DNA of 64,000 nucleotides from Listeria swaminathanii (lineage in GTDB: Bacteria; Bacillota; Bacilli; Lactobacillales; Listeriaceae), in the NCBI RefSeq assembly GCF_014229645.1, contig NZ_JAATOD010000001.1:744001-808000 (forward strand), written 5' to 3'. Under the pieces are notes generated by a model. That model was not told the origin of the DNA and did no database searches. It was given only the letters and a program-made list of their open reading frames with translations. Position numbers and translations under genes: made by a program. Below, piece by piece: positions 46,402 through 56,400 of the stretch (positions are counted from its first letter, which is position 1; every line of letters starts with the position of its first letter).

Positions 46402-46476
46402 GTTCCTCAACTCCTTCAAACCATAGTAATTCACAACTCTACCATTATACCTAGATTATAGTCATTTGTACATCTT

Positions 46477-47091
46477 TTATTGAAGCGCAGCCTTATAGAG
46501 CGGAATTAGCTCATCTAGCACCATTTCAGCCTCTTTAATAAAGTCTTTACCTGGGGACAAATGATTATCGTCAGGTAGATAAATTTTCCCAACTAAAAAT
46601 TCTCCTTTTTTCACATCGCGGAAACGTTCAAGCGTTGCCTCTAGTTGTCCGTCATGCACAGGATACGTTTTTTCTTCCGTATGATCTGGGGAAATGGCAA
46701 AGTTGTCCGGTAAGTCAGCCAGTAATTTCTTTTCTTTCAAAAAGCGATTGGCGATTTTGGCACTTTCTTCATTTTCATAAATAAAAGCGAGCCAGATAAA
46801 TAAATAATTATCAAACAGCCCAACTTGGAAATGAGGGTGCTTTTTATAACCACGTTTATCATGGCAAATCGCAAGCCACGTGCTTTCTGGTGGATTAACC
46901 GAACGTCTTTGGTGACGAGCAATATGTAAAAACATTTCATCGCCAAGTTTGGCACTTAAATAAGTAGTCAATTCTTCCCCAACAGCTCTAAATTTCGGTT
47001 GAATATCATTTTGAATTCCGGCCATACGTGCATCAAGCCCAGGAATTTGCATTGTTTTAAAATCTTTCTTACTAAACCCTTTAAAAGTCAT
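46477..47091 (-). CDS. DUF1054 (YktB-like) protein
   Basis: 204 residues from ATG 47091, which follows TAGGAGG; the frame is open upstream without a better start. It begins MTFKGFSKKDFKTMQIPGLDARM and contains HIARHQRRSVNPPESTW and DNYLFIWLAFIYE, typical of DUF1054. The structure of the family is known but its function is not. It is divergent from the inositol monophosphatase gene, as in Bacillus. Confidence 0.88.
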   Translation of the reverse strand: MTFKGFSKKDFKTMQIPGLDARMAGIQNDIQPKFRAVGEELTTYLSAKLGDEMFLHIARHQRRSVNPPESTWLAICHDKRGYKKHPHFQVGLFDNYLFIWLAFIYENEESAKIANRFLKEKKLLADLPDNFAISPDHTEEKTYPVHDGQLEATLERFRDVKKGEFLVGKIYLPDDNHLSPGKDFIKEAEMVLDELIPLYKAALQ

Positions 47092-47221
47092 CTGTTTTCC
47101 TCCTAATTTTGCATATAGTTTCATTATACGGAAGTTAAGTTCTAAGTGAAAGAATCTTGTTCTATTCAGATAATTCATTTTTGTGATAAAATAAACAAAA
47201 AGAGTGCGAAGAGGTGTATGT

Positions 47222-47995
47222 ATGGACAGCGAAAAAATAGATTATTTAGCAAGGTTATGGATTATGGAAGCCGCAGCAAAAATCAAACAATCATTTAAAG
47301 AAACATTAGATATTGATGTAAAATCCGGCCGAAACGATTTAGTAACCAATATGGACAAAGAAACAGAAGCTTTTTTTGTCAAACAAATTAAAGAACATTT
47401 TCCGGATCATCGTTTATTTGGTGAAGAAGGTATGGCGGCAGATGTAACGGATTTAAATGGCGTTGTTTGGATTCTTGATCCGATTGACGGAACGCTTAAT
47501 TTTGTCGAACAGCAGCGAGATTTTGCGATTTCTCTTGCCGTTTATGAAGACGGAGTAGGGCGACTTGCTTATATTTATGATGTATCGCGTGACGAACTAT
47601 ACTTCGGGGAAAAAGGAAAGGGAGCCACAGTAAATGGCAGAACAATTCCTAAACTAGATCCAACTGTTGATCTCGAAGACACATTATTAATTGCTAATTT
47701 GAGCGTAACACGAAAATTCCCAACGATGTGGGAAGCAGTAAAAGCATCCCGCGGCTTGCGTTTACACGGAGCAGCCTCGCTTGAATATATGGATGTAGCC
47801 ACGGGACGAGCGGGTGCATACCTTTCAGCAAATCTAGCTCCATGGGACATCGCGGCTGGAAAAATTATCGTCGAAGAATTAGGTGGAATTGTCACTAGAA
47901 TAAATGGTGAAAAAATCAATATGCTAGAAAAAGGAAGTTCGATTGTAGCCGCACCGAAAATTCATCAAACCTTATTAGATAACTACCTGCCTTAA
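47222..47995 (+). CDS. Inositol monophosphatase-family phosphatase (SuhB-like)
   Basis: 257 residues from ATG 47222. The metal-binding motifs are DLVTNMDKETE, GEEG, ILDPIDGTLNFV (both Asp) and the C-terminal APWDIAAGKIIVEELGG. It hydrolyses inositol-1-phosphate or related phosphates, including possibly NADP or fructose bisphosphate. AGAGGTG precedes the start. Confidence 0.92.
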   Translation: MDSEKIDYLARLWIMEAAAKIKQSFKETLDIDVKSGRNDLVTNMDKETEAFFVKQIKEHFPDHRLFGEEGMAADVTDLNGVVWILDPIDGTLNFVEQQRDFAISLAVYEDGVGRLAYIYDVSRDELYFGEKGKGATVNGRTIPKLDPTVDLEDTLLIANLSVTRKFPTMWEAVKASRGLRLHGAASLEYMDVATGRAGAYLSANLAPWDIAAGKIIVEELGGIVTRINGEKINMLEKGSSIVAAPKIHQTLLDNYLP

Positions 47996-48020
47996 AGAAA
48001 GCGCTCAACATAAAAAAAGT

Positions 48021-48035
48021 TATTTTCAGAAAATA
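48021..48035 (+). promoter_or_regulatory. CodY-like box upstream of the typA promoter
   Basis: TATTTTCAGAAAATA matches the CodY consensus AATTTTCWGAAAATT at 13 of 15 positions and is itself a perfect palindrome around the central base. It ends six bases before the typA -35 box. A cre-like motif with one mismatch lies at 47996-48009. Confidence 0.55.
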
Positions 48036-48041
48036 AAAATC

Positions 48042-48070
48042 GTGCCAAATCCGCCTAGCTATGCTATAAT
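48042..48070 (+). promoter_or_regulatory. Promoter of typA
   Basis: GTGCCA (48042-48047), 17 bases, TATAAT (48065-48070). Confidence 0.65.
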
Positions 48071-48103
48071 AGGTAAGTTGATTTAAACGAGACGATAGCG
48101 ACG

Positions 48104-48135
48104 GAGGAAAATAAATCTATTTTCCTCTTTCTTTT
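48104..48135 (+). terminator. Attenuator-like hairpin in the typA leader
   Basis: GAGGAAAATA (48104-48113) and TATTTTCCTC (48118-48127) form a perfect 10-base stem with a four-base loop, followed by TTTCTTTT. It lies between the promoter and the typA start, so it could end transcription early. Confidence 0.55.
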
Positions 48136-48186
48136 GGCTAATCTTCACGATAAATGTTTGGATTTTTAATTTAGGAGGAAACAAGA

Positions 48187-50025
48187 TTGAATTTAAGAAA
48201 TGATATTCGTAATGTAGCAATTATTGCCCACGTTGACCATGGTAAAACAACACTAGTAGACCAATTATTACGCCAGTCAGGCACATTCCGCGACAATGAA
48301 ACAGTTGCAGAACGCGCAATGGACAACAATGATTTAGAAAGAGAACGCGGAATTACAATTTTAGCGAAAAATACAGCGATTAAGTATGAAGATACTCGCG
48401 TAAACATCATGGATACACCTGGACACGCCGATTTCGGTGGAGAAGTAGAACGTATCATGAAAATGGTTGATGGTGTTCTTTTAGTAGTGGACGCGTATGA
48501 AGGTACTATGCCTCAAACACGTTTTGTACTAAAAAAAGCACTAGAACAAAACCTAACACCAATCGTTGTAGTAAACAAAATTGACCGTGACTTTGCTCGC
48601 CCAGAAGAAGTTGTTGATGAAGTATTAGAATTATTCATCGAACTTGGTGCGAACGACGATCAATTAGAATTCCCAGTTGTTTATGCTTCTGCAATCAACG
48701 GAACTTCAAGCTATGATTCCGATCCAGCAGAACAAAAAGAAACAATGAAACCACTTTTAGATACTATTATCGAACATATTCCAGCTCCAGTTGATAATAG
48801 CGACGAACCATTACAATTCCAAGTTTCATTACTTGATTATAATGACTATGTAGGTCGTATCGGTATTGGCCGTGTATTCCGCGGAACAATGCACGTAGGA
48901 CAAACAGTTGCTTTAATTAAACTTGATGGCACAGTAAAACAATTCCGTGTAACGAAAATGTTCGGTTTCTTCGGACTAAAACGTGACGAAATTAAAGAAG
49001 CAAAAGCTGGTGATTTAGTTGCACTAGCAGGTATGGAAGACATCTTCGTTGGTGAAACAGTAACACCATTTGACCACCAAGAAGCACTTCCACTATTACG
49101 TATCGATGAGCCAACACTACAAATGACTTTTGTAACAAATAACAGTCCTTTCGCAGGTCGTGAAGGTAAACACGTAACAAGCCGTAAAATTGAAGAACGC
49201 TTACTAGCAGAACTTCAAACAGACGTATCCTTACGCGTAGAACCAACAGCTTCCCCAGATGCATGGGTAGTTTCAGGTCGTGGTGAGCTTCATTTATCTA
49301 TCCTGATTGAAACAATGCGTCGCGAAGGTTATGAATTACAAGTTTCTAAACCAGAAGTAATCATCCGTGAAATTGATGGAGTGAAATGTGAACCAGTAGA
49401 AGACGTTCAAATTGATACTCCAGAAGAATTCATGGGTTCTGTAATTGAATCTATCAGCCAACGTAAAGGCGAAATGAAAAACATGATTAACGACGGCAAC
49501 GGCCAAGTTCGTTTACAATTCATGGTTCCAGCTCGTGGATTAATCGGTTATACAACTGATTTCCTTTCGATGACTCGTGGTTATGGTATTATCAACCATA
49601 CATTCGATAGCTACCAACCAATCCAAAAAGGACGCGTTGGTGGACGTAGCCGTGGTGTTCTTGTATCCATGGAAACAGGTAAATCTACTACTTACGGAAC
49701 AATGCAAGTAGAAGACCGTGGTACTATTTTCATCGAACCTGGTACTGATATTTACGAAGGTATGATCGTTGGGGAAAACAATCGTGAAGGCGATATCGCT
49801 GTAAACATTGTAAAAGCAAAACAAATGACTAACATTCGTTCTGCTAACAAAGACCAAACAAACGTAATCAAAAAACCTCGTCACTTATCACTAGAAGAAT
49901 CATTAGAATTCCTAAACGAAGATGAGTACTGTGAAGTAACTCCAGAATCCATCCGTTTACGTAAAAAAATTCTAAACAAAAACGAACGTGAAAAAGCAGC
50001 AAAACGTTCAAAAACTGCTGAATAA
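48187..50025 (+). CDS. typA: Ribosome-associated GTPase TypA/BipA
   Basis: 612 residues. GTPase motifs are [14 protein letters not shown], the switch region [27 protein letters not shown] and NKIDRD. Domains II and III, the family-specific C-terminal domain ([20 protein letters not shown]) and a basic tail follow. It binds ribosomes and supports 50S assembly, notably in the cold and under stress. The TTG start has TAGGAGG upstream. The leader carries a CodY-like box and an attenuator-like hairpin. Confidence 0.96.
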   Translation: MNLRNDIRNVAIIAHVDHGKTTLVDQLLRQSGTFRDNETVAERAMDNNDLERERGITILAKNTAIKYEDTRVNIMDTPGHADFGGEVERIMKMVDGVLLVVDAYEGTMPQTRFVLKKALEQNLTPIVVVNKIDRDFARPEEVVDEVLELFIELGANDDQLEFPVVYASAINGTSSYDSDPAEQKETMKPLLDTIIEHIPAPVDNSDEPLQFQVSLLDYNDYVGRIGIGRVFRGTMHVGQTVALIKLDGTVKQFRVTKMFGFFGLKRDEIKEAKAGDLVALAGMEDIFVGETVTPFDHQEALPLLRIDEPTLQMTFVTNNSPFAGREGKHVTSRKIEERLLAELQTDVSLRVEPTASPDAWVVSGRGELHLSILIETMRREGYELQVSKPEVIIREIDGVKCEPVEDVQIDTPEEFMGSVIESISQRKGEMKNMINDGNGQVRLQFMVPARGLIGYTTDFLSMTRGYGIINHTFDSYQPIQKGRVGGRSRGVLVSMETGKSTTYGTMQVEDRGTIFIEPGTDIYEGMIVGENNREGDIAVNIVKAKQMTNIRSANKDQTNVIKKPRHLSLEESLEFLNEDEYCEVTPESIRLRKKILNKNEREKAAKRSKTAE

Positions 50026-50037
50026 GTAACTTTCAAT

Positions 50038-50093
50038 AAAGCCAAATAGTTTTTAAGAGATGTAAAAATCTTTAAAAACTATTTGGTTTTTTT
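50038..50093 (+). terminator. Terminator of typA
   Basis: CCAAATAGTTTTTAA..TTAAAAACTATTTGG long stem followed by seven T. Confidence 0.9.
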
Positions 50094-50143
50094 ATGCTTT
50101 ATTTTGCTAGAAAAGGGAATAAAATAATATATTTGTAACACTA

Positions 50144-50172
50144 TTGTAATATGAATAGCTATTTGGTATATT
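50144..50172 (+). promoter_or_regulatory. Promoter of the secreted protein gene
   Basis: TTGTAA (50144-50149), 17 bases, TATATT (50167-50172). Confidence 0.65.
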
Positions 50173-50198
50173 AGAAGTAAGTAGAAAAGGTGGTTAGT

Positions 50199-51062
50199 AT
50201 GATGAAAAAACGTATAATTATTCTCGCAGTATTAGTGGTACTTCTTATCGGAGGCGTTGTAGTCGGTGTTTATGCAAATGGAAACTCTGCAAAAGACAAC
50301 GAAACCAAAACAACAGCTAAAAAAACCACATCTACACCTAAGAAAACAACTGACACGAAGAAAGCCGAACCAACAAAAGATTCCGTAACAGATGATAAAG
50401 GCGTAGTAACTAAAGGAAGCTCAGATGTAGAAAAAAATGCACCTGCAAAAAGTAACGGTAATAGTAATGATAGTGGTAGTTCGACAGATACATCGACACC
50501 AGCCTTTTCATTATCTGCCACAGGATTCAAAACATCTAATGTATCTTCTGTTTTAGGTGGTACAGTCACAACAACTTATTTATCAAGTTCTCCTTCATTT
50601 GAAAAAATCTTTGAGTATTTAACAATTGAAGTTAATCAATACAAAGTAGAACATGTTGTTGGAGCTAATAAATCCGTAAGTGCTAGTAATCCAGAAAGTT
50701 ATTTAGCAAACAAAAATGGCTATGTTATCACGCTAGACATCTCCATTAAAAATACGTCTTCTAAAGACAAAATGTACAAAGCAGACCAAATTACACTAGT
50801 TGGAGCCAATGAATTCGTTGGAGGAAGCCTAGATAATTTTGTTCCTTCTAATTTCCATCTTATTGGAAGTAAAGCAGATCCAAACATTTTCACTGCTGGA
50901 AAAACAGCTCGTGGACTACTAACTTTCACAATGACAGAAGATGTGTACAACGATTTAGCAGCTGACTCAAAAATCGGCGTTCCAAATCCTGACAAATTCG
51001 ATGCAAGCGTTTCTGCCTCTAACGCAGGCGATGACGTTGTTGCTAGCTTCCCAGTAAAATAA
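50199..51062 (+). CDS. Exported or membrane-anchored protein with a Thr/Lys/Ser-rich linker
   Basis: 287 residues from ATG 50199, eight bases after AAAAGG. A single N-terminal hydrophobic segment (about 5-26) has no lipobox Cys, so it is either cleaved or a membrane anchor. Residues about 28-105 are low-complexity Lys/Thr/Ser/Asn-rich and look unstructured. The C-terminal 170 residues look beta-rich (VITLDISIKNTSSKDKMYKA, FTAGKTARGLLTFTM) like DUF4352/DUF5068-type immunoglobulin-like domains; this is resemblance only. Function unknown. Confidence 0.7.
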   Translation: MMKKRIIILAVLVVLLIGGVVVGVYANGNSAKDNETKTTAKKTTSTPKKTTDTKKAEPTKDSVTDDKGVVTKGSSDVEKNAPAKSNGNSNDSGSSTDTSTPAFSLSATGFKTSNVSSVLGGTVTTTYLSSSPSFEKIFEYLTIEVNQYKVEHVVGANKSVSASNPESYLANKNGYVITLDISIKNTSSKDKMYKADQITLVGANEFVGGSLDNFVPSNFHLIGSKADPNIFTAGKTARGLLTFTMTEDVYNDLAADSKIGVPNPDKFDASVSASNAGDDVVASFPVK

Positions 51063-51098
51063 AAAAATCCGCCCATTCAACGGGCGGATTTTTTTATT
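51061..51098. terminator. Bidirectional terminator between the secreted protein gene and ylaI
   Basis: AAAAAATCCGCCC / GGGCGGATTTTTTT hairpin serving convergent genes; the ylaI stop lies in its T tract. Confidence 0.92.
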
Positions 51099-51324
51099 TT
51101 GCATTACCTTCTATTAAGTTCTTTAACTCACTATTCGACATTACTACTGGTTTATGAAAATTGAAATGGCCAGAATTAACGCGACTGATAGTATTAATAG
51201 CTACTCGATGTTCACATTCAGGACATAAATACATTCTAATTGGTTTGTTACGTAATTGCTTTGTTTTAAATTCGCGATTGTCTAGCTCATCTACACGCTC
51301 GCATAGGATACATTTTGCATTCAA
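51094..51324 (-). CDS. ylaI: YlaI-family zinc-ribbon protein
   Basis: 76 residues with a TTG start after GAGGTG. Four Cys in two CxxC pairs (Cys5/Cys8 in CILC and Cys34/Cys37 in CPEC) form a zinc ribbon; the C terminus is basic and polar. Matches YlaI (DUF2197) of Bacillus, which lies in the same typA-ylaN-ftsW-pycA neighbourhood. Function unknown. Confidence 0.88.
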   Translation of the reverse strand: MNAKCILCERVDELDNREFKTKQLRNKPIRMYLCPECEHRVAINTISRVNSGHFNFHKPVVMSNSELKNLIEGNAK

Positions 51325-51413
51325 TTTATCTTCACCTCACACAAGTATTATAGCATGATTATCAAAAAAGGGGAGTAAAAGTGAATTTTTCAAAAATTTT
51401 AGTTCAATCGTGC

Positions 51414-51441
51414 TTGCGTGGCTTATAAATTATGCTATACT
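51414..51441 (+). promoter_or_regulatory. Promoter of ylaN
   Basis: TTGCGT (51414-51419), 16 bases, TATACT (51436-51441). Confidence 0.6.
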
Positions 51442-51529
51442 ATTATTATCTAGTATTAACTTTTACTTGAGGTTTTCCTTAAGATGAAAATAAAGCGCTA
51501 TTCTTGGCGTATGATAGGGGGTTTCTGTG

Positions 51530-51811
51530 ATGGCAAACAAAAAGATAGATCACAGAGAAGAGGCAGTCGAGCTTTTAAAACAAGACGCGAAACGAATCTT
51601 ACAGTTGATTAAAGTCCAAATGGATAATCTAACATTACCACAATGTCCAGCATATGAGGAAGTTCTTGATACACAAATGTATGGTTTATCACGCGAAATT
51701 AACTTTGCAACCCGCCTAGGATTAATCGAACCAGAAGAAGGCAAGAAATTAATGTCTACACTGGAAAAAGAATTGTCCGCTTTACATGAACTGTCCATGA
51801 GTAAAAAATAA
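51530..51811 (+). CDS. ylaN: YlaN, iron-homeostasis protein
   Basis: 93 residues from ATG 51530 with GGGGG eight bases upstream; a GTG one codon earlier is possible. The helical protein ([43 protein letters not shown] in pieces) matches YlaN/UPF0358. In Bacillus and Staphylococcus YlaN binds ferrous iron and Fur and is needed when iron is scarce. A Fur-box gene is in the same window. Confidence 0.9.
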   Translation: MANKKIDHREEAVELLKQDAKRILQLIKVQMDNLTLPQCPAYEEVLDTQMYGLSREINFATRLGLIEPEEGKKLMSTLEKELSALHELSMSKK

Positions 51812-51821
51812 TGAATTAATT

Positions 51822-51857
51822 GAAAAGATGTCTGATTTTTTCTGGCATCTTTTTTTG
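51822..51857 (+). terminator. Terminator of ylaN
   Basis: AAAAGATGTC / GGCATCTTTT hairpin followed by T. Confidence 0.85.
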
Positions 51858-51987
51858 TTTGGTAGGGAAAAGGCTGAAAAATGAGCCAAAAGGAGGAGGA
51901 TATTCTTCTTTTCATTTGAAGGTCTTTTCCTTTATAATAGGAAGAATAGAAAATAAGATGGGATAGTAACTTCTCAGGGATTGGAAG

Positions 51988-53196
51988 ATGCCGATGTTTA
52001 AACGAATTTTAAAATCTTATGATTATGCATTTATTGCGGTGTTTATCGTGCTATGTTTATTTGGGCTAATTATGATTTATAGTGCCAGCTGGTCTTTAGC
52101 AATTGGTAAAGGCTTACCAGCAGATTATTTTTATGCACGTCAAGTAAAGAACTTTATAATTAGTTTTATTTTCTTTATTCTTTTTGCTCTTTTACCTTTT
52201 AAAGTTTATCAAAATAATAAAGTGTTAATGTTAATTGTATTTGGTTCTATTGGTGTTTTGTTGCTAATTTTCTTAGTTGGTAAAACAGTAAACAATGCAA
52301 ATAGTTGGCTTGTTGTAGGGCCGCGCTCACTGCAACCAGGGGAGTTTGCGAAGTTAGCTGTTATTATTTATATGTCAGCAATTTATGCGAAGAAACAAAG
52401 TTATATTGATGATTTTAACCGTGGTGTTTTACCGCCAATATTCTATTTAGCCTTTGTATGTTTCTTAATTGCGATTCAACCAGATACTGGGACGGCATTT
52501 ATTATATTCTTAGTTGGTTGTTGTATTATTATTGCTTCTGGAATGCGGCTCCGAACGATTATGAAATTAATCGGGATTGGGCTGGGCGTTATTGTTGGTC
52601 TTAGCCTCATTTTGTTTGCTTTACCGGATAATATCAGAAATGAAATTGTTTCTCCAACAAAAGTAGCTCGGATTACGACTTTTATGAACCCGTTTGAATA
52701 TGCGGATAAGGAAGGGCATCAATTGATTAATTCCTTTTATGCAATAGGTTCAGGTGGTGTCTCTGGACAAGGGCTTGGAGAAAGTGTGCAAAAGTTAGGT
52801 TACTTACCTGAAGCGCATACCGATTTTATCATCGCTGTAGTGGCAGAAGAATTGGGTGTGTTCGGGGTGATGTTTATTATTTTAGCGCTGTTCTTCATTA
52901 TCTTTAAGACAATCACGACCGGGCTCAGGGCGAAGGATCCGTTTGCCTCGTTAATGTGTTATGGTATTGCGAGTTTAATTGCGATTCAAGCATTTATTAA
53001 TTTGGGTGGTGCAAGTGGACTTATTCCGCTGACTGGGGTAACGCTTCCGTTTATTAGTTACGGTGGTTCGTCCTTAATGGTACTATCGATGATGCTTGGT
53101 ATTGTGGCAAATATTTCGATGTTTACTAAATATCAACGTGTATATAAATCGGATGGCTCCAAACAAGAGCAACCTAAGCGACAAAGAAGACGATAA
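51988..53196 (+). CDS. ftsW: FtsW/RodA/SpoVE-family peptidoglycan polymerase
   Basis: 402 residues with about ten membrane helices. SEDS motifs are GPRSLQPGEFAKLAVI, AIQPDTGTAFIIFLVG, LGYLPEAHTDFIIAVVAEELG and LTGVTLPFISYGGSS. SEDS proteins polymerise lipid II with a partner class B PBP. The position between ylaN and pycA is that of ftsW in Bacillus. A second ATG two codons in is an alternative start. Confidence 0.93.
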   Translation: MPMFKRILKSYDYAFIAVFIVLCLFGLIMIYSASWSLAIGKGLPADYFYARQVKNFIISFIFFILFALLPFKVYQNNKVLMLIVFGSIGVLLLIFLVGKTVNNANSWLVVGPRSLQPGEFAKLAVIIYMSAIYAKKQSYIDDFNRGVLPPIFYLAFVCFLIAIQPDTGTAFIIFLVGCCIIIASGMRLRTIMKLIGIGLGVIVGLSLILFALPDNIRNEIVSPTKVARITTFMNPFEYADKEGHQLINSFYAIGSGGVSGQGLGESVQKLGYLPEAHTDFIIAVVAEELGVFGVMFIILALFFIIFKTITTGLRAKDPFASLMCYGIASLIAIQAFINLGGASGLIPLTGVTLPFISYGGSSLMVLSMMLGIVANISMFTKYQRVYKSDGSKQEQPKRQRRR

Positions 53197-53202
53197 ATTA
53201 TG

Positions 53203-53239
53203 AAAGAAAAAGCTATTTAAGTAGCTTTTTCTTTTTTTG
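53203..53239 (+). terminator. Terminator of ftsW
   Basis: GAAAAAGCTA / TAGCTTTTTC stem followed by seven T. Confidence 0.92.
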
Positions 53240-53319
53240 CTTAACCGCATGTTTTTGGCGTTTTATAGCCAGTTTATTCGTGTTTTCGATATTGTTTTAA
53301 ATATTTAGAAAGAAAATAA

Positions 53320-53349
53320 TTTACATCTGATGGTATTTAATACTATAAT
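53320..53349 (+). promoter_or_regulatory. Promoter of pycA
   Basis: TTTACA (53320-53325), 18 bases, TATAAT (53344-53349). The leader is about 120 bases. Confidence 0.65.
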
Positions 53350-53472
53350 TGAATTTATATACCGTTTTACAGCCTAAAAAAAGGGATTGCTTTTAAAGTC
53401 TACATAATCGTTTCGTCCGTTTAGGCAACGTATCAAGTATAGAACAGATCAGTGTTGGTTAGGAGGAAAAAA

Positions 53473-56400
53473 ATGAATCGAATTAAAAAAGTATTAGTAG
53501 CAAACCGCGGCGAGATTGCTATCCGTGTTATGCGTGCGTGTACTGAACTCAAAATCAAAACAGTGGCTATTTATTCACAAGAAGATACTGGAAGTTTTCA
53601 CCGGTATAAATCAGATGAAGCTTATCTGGTTGGAGCAGGGAAAAAGCCTATTGATGCGTATCTAGATATCGAAAACATAATTGAAATTGCTAAAGAATCT
53701 GGTGCAGACGCGATTCATCCGGGATATGGTTTCTTGTCCGAAAACATTGAATTTGCTCGTCGTTGTGAGCAAGAAGGCATTATTTTCGTTGGTCCTAAAT
53801 CTAAACACCTAGATATGTTTGGTGACAAAATCAAAGCAAAAGAACAAGCTCTATTAGCTGATATTCCAGTAATTCCGGGAAGTAATGGACCGGTTGCTGG
53901 TATTAAAGAAGTAGAAGAATTTGGCGAGAAAAACGGTTACCCATTAATGATTAAAGCTTCTCTTGGTGGCGGCGGTCGTGGTATGCGTGTTGTCGAATCA
54001 AAAGAACATGTCAAAGAAAGCTTTGAACGTGCATCCTCAGAAGCAAAAGCTGCATTCGGAAATGACGAAGTATATGTCGAAAAATGTGTCATGAATCCGA
54101 AACATATCGAAGTACAAATTCTTGGTGACACGCATGGTAACATCGTTCATTTATTCGAACGCGATTGTTCCATTCAACGTCGTCATCAAAAAGTAGTGGA
54201 AGTAGCTCCGTGTAATGCGATTACTTCTGAACTACGTAACCGTATTTGCGATGCTGCAGTGAAATTAATGAAAAACGTTGATTACATTAATGCTGGAACG
54301 GTTGAATTTTTAGTGGAAGGCGACGATTTCTACTTTATCGAAGTAAATCCTCGTGTCCAAGTTGAGCATACAATTACTGAAATGATTACAGGGATTGATA
54401 TCGTTCAATCTCAATTATTTATTGCTGATGGCTATGCGCTTCATGATCAACTAGTTGCTATTCCTAAGCAAGAAGATATTCATATTCACGGTTCTGCTAT
54501 TCAAAGCCGTATTACAACCGAAGATCCACTTAACAACTTTATGCCAGATACAGGTCGAGTAGATACGTATCGTTCCACAGGTGGATTTGGTGTTCGTTTG
54601 GATGCTGGTAACGGTTTCCAAGGAACAGTAGTTACACCGTTCTATGATTCTTTGCTTGTAAAATTATGTACTTGGGGAATGACATTTGAACAAGCTGCGC
54701 GCAAAATGCGTCGTAACTTAATTGAATTCCGTATCCGTGGTGTTAAAACGAATATTCCTTTCTTATTGAATGTAGTTCGTCATCCGGATTTCGCAAGTGG
54801 TAATTACAATACAAGCTTTATCGATACAACGCCAGAACTATTCAAATTCCCACATATCCGTGACCGTGGTACGAAAACACTACGTTATATCGGAAATGTA
54901 ACTGTGAATGGCTTCCCGGGAATTAAGCATCGTGATAAACCTGTTTATGCAGAACCACGTTTGCCGAAAATTCCATACGGTTCGCAAATCGCTCCAGGAA
55001 CAAAACAAATTTTGGATGCTAAAGGTCCTGAAGGCGTTGTTGACTGGGTGAAAAAACAAGAAGAAGTGCTCCTAACAGATACAACACTTCGGGATGCACA
55101 TCAATCGCTACTTGCGACTCGTGTCCGTTCGAAAGATATTTTCCAAGTGGCAGATGCAATGGCTCATTTATTACCAAATATGTTTTCCTTTGAAATGTGG
55201 GGCGGTGCGACTTTTGACGTAGCATATCGCTTCCTAAATGAAGATCCTTGGGTGCGCCTAGAAACACTTAGAAAACAAATTCCAAACGTTATGTTCCAAA
55301 TGTTACTTCGCGGAGCTAACGCTGTCGGTTATAAAAACTATCCAGACAATGTTATCCGTGAGTTCGTTAAGCAATCAGCACAATCCGGTGTCGATGTATT
55401 CCGCGTGTTTGACAGCTTAAACTGGATTAAAGGTATGGAAGTGTCCATTGATGCTGTTCGTGAAGCAGGCAAGGTCGTAGAGGCTGCTATCTGCTATACA
55501 GGAGATATCGATGACGACACAAGAACAAAATACACAATTGATTACTACAAAGATATGGCGAAAGAGTTAGTTGCTCAAGGTACGCATATCCTAGGAATTA
55601 AAGATATGGCTGGACTTCTAAAACCACAAGCGGCATATCGCCTAATTGGGGAATTAAAAGATACAGTAGATGTGCCAATTCACCTTCATACGCATGACAC
55701 AAGCGGTAACGGTATTTATACTTACGCTGCAGCTGTCAGTGCCGGCGTTGACATTGTTGACGTAGCATCGAGCGCAATGAGTGGAGCAACAAGCCAACCA
55801 AGCATGACTGGTCTTTATTACGGATTAGTTAATGGTAACCGTCAAACGAATTTAGATGCGCAAAATTCCCAAATCATCAATCATTACTGGGAAGATGTTC
55901 GTCACTATTATAAAGACTTTGACAATGCGCTTAACTCACCACAAACCGAAGTATACATTCATGAAATGCCAGGCGGTCAATATACGAACCTTCAACAACA
56001 AGCAATTGCAGTTGGACTTGGGGATCGTTGGGACGAAGTAAAAGAAATGTATACAGTTGTAAATAAAATGTTCGGTGATATCGTTAAAGTAACACCTTCT
56101 TCCAAAGTTGTTGGCGACCTTGCACTATTTATGGTTCAAAATGAATTATCTGAAGAAGACGTATACGAAAAAGGCGATACCATTGATTTCCCAGATTCCG
56201 TTATCGAATTCTTTATGGGGGAAATTGGTCAACCGTACGGCGGCTTCCCAGAAAAACTTCAAAAACTAGTACTCAAAGGACGCACGCCACTTACAGATCG
56301 TCCAGGCGCTTTAATGGAGCCAGTTAACTTTGCTGATGTCAAAGCAGAATTAAAAGAAAAAATGGGTTATGAACCAACAGAAAAAGATGTCATTTCCTAC

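Noticed and set aside
46277-46476. An M-box magnesium riboswitch ahead of corA
   Set aside because: The conserved M-box core sequences are not recognisable, and most of the leader is taken by an open reading frame.
47996-48009. A functional cre site before typA
   Set aside because: One invariant position differs and nothing else ties typA to carbon control; noted only as a near match.
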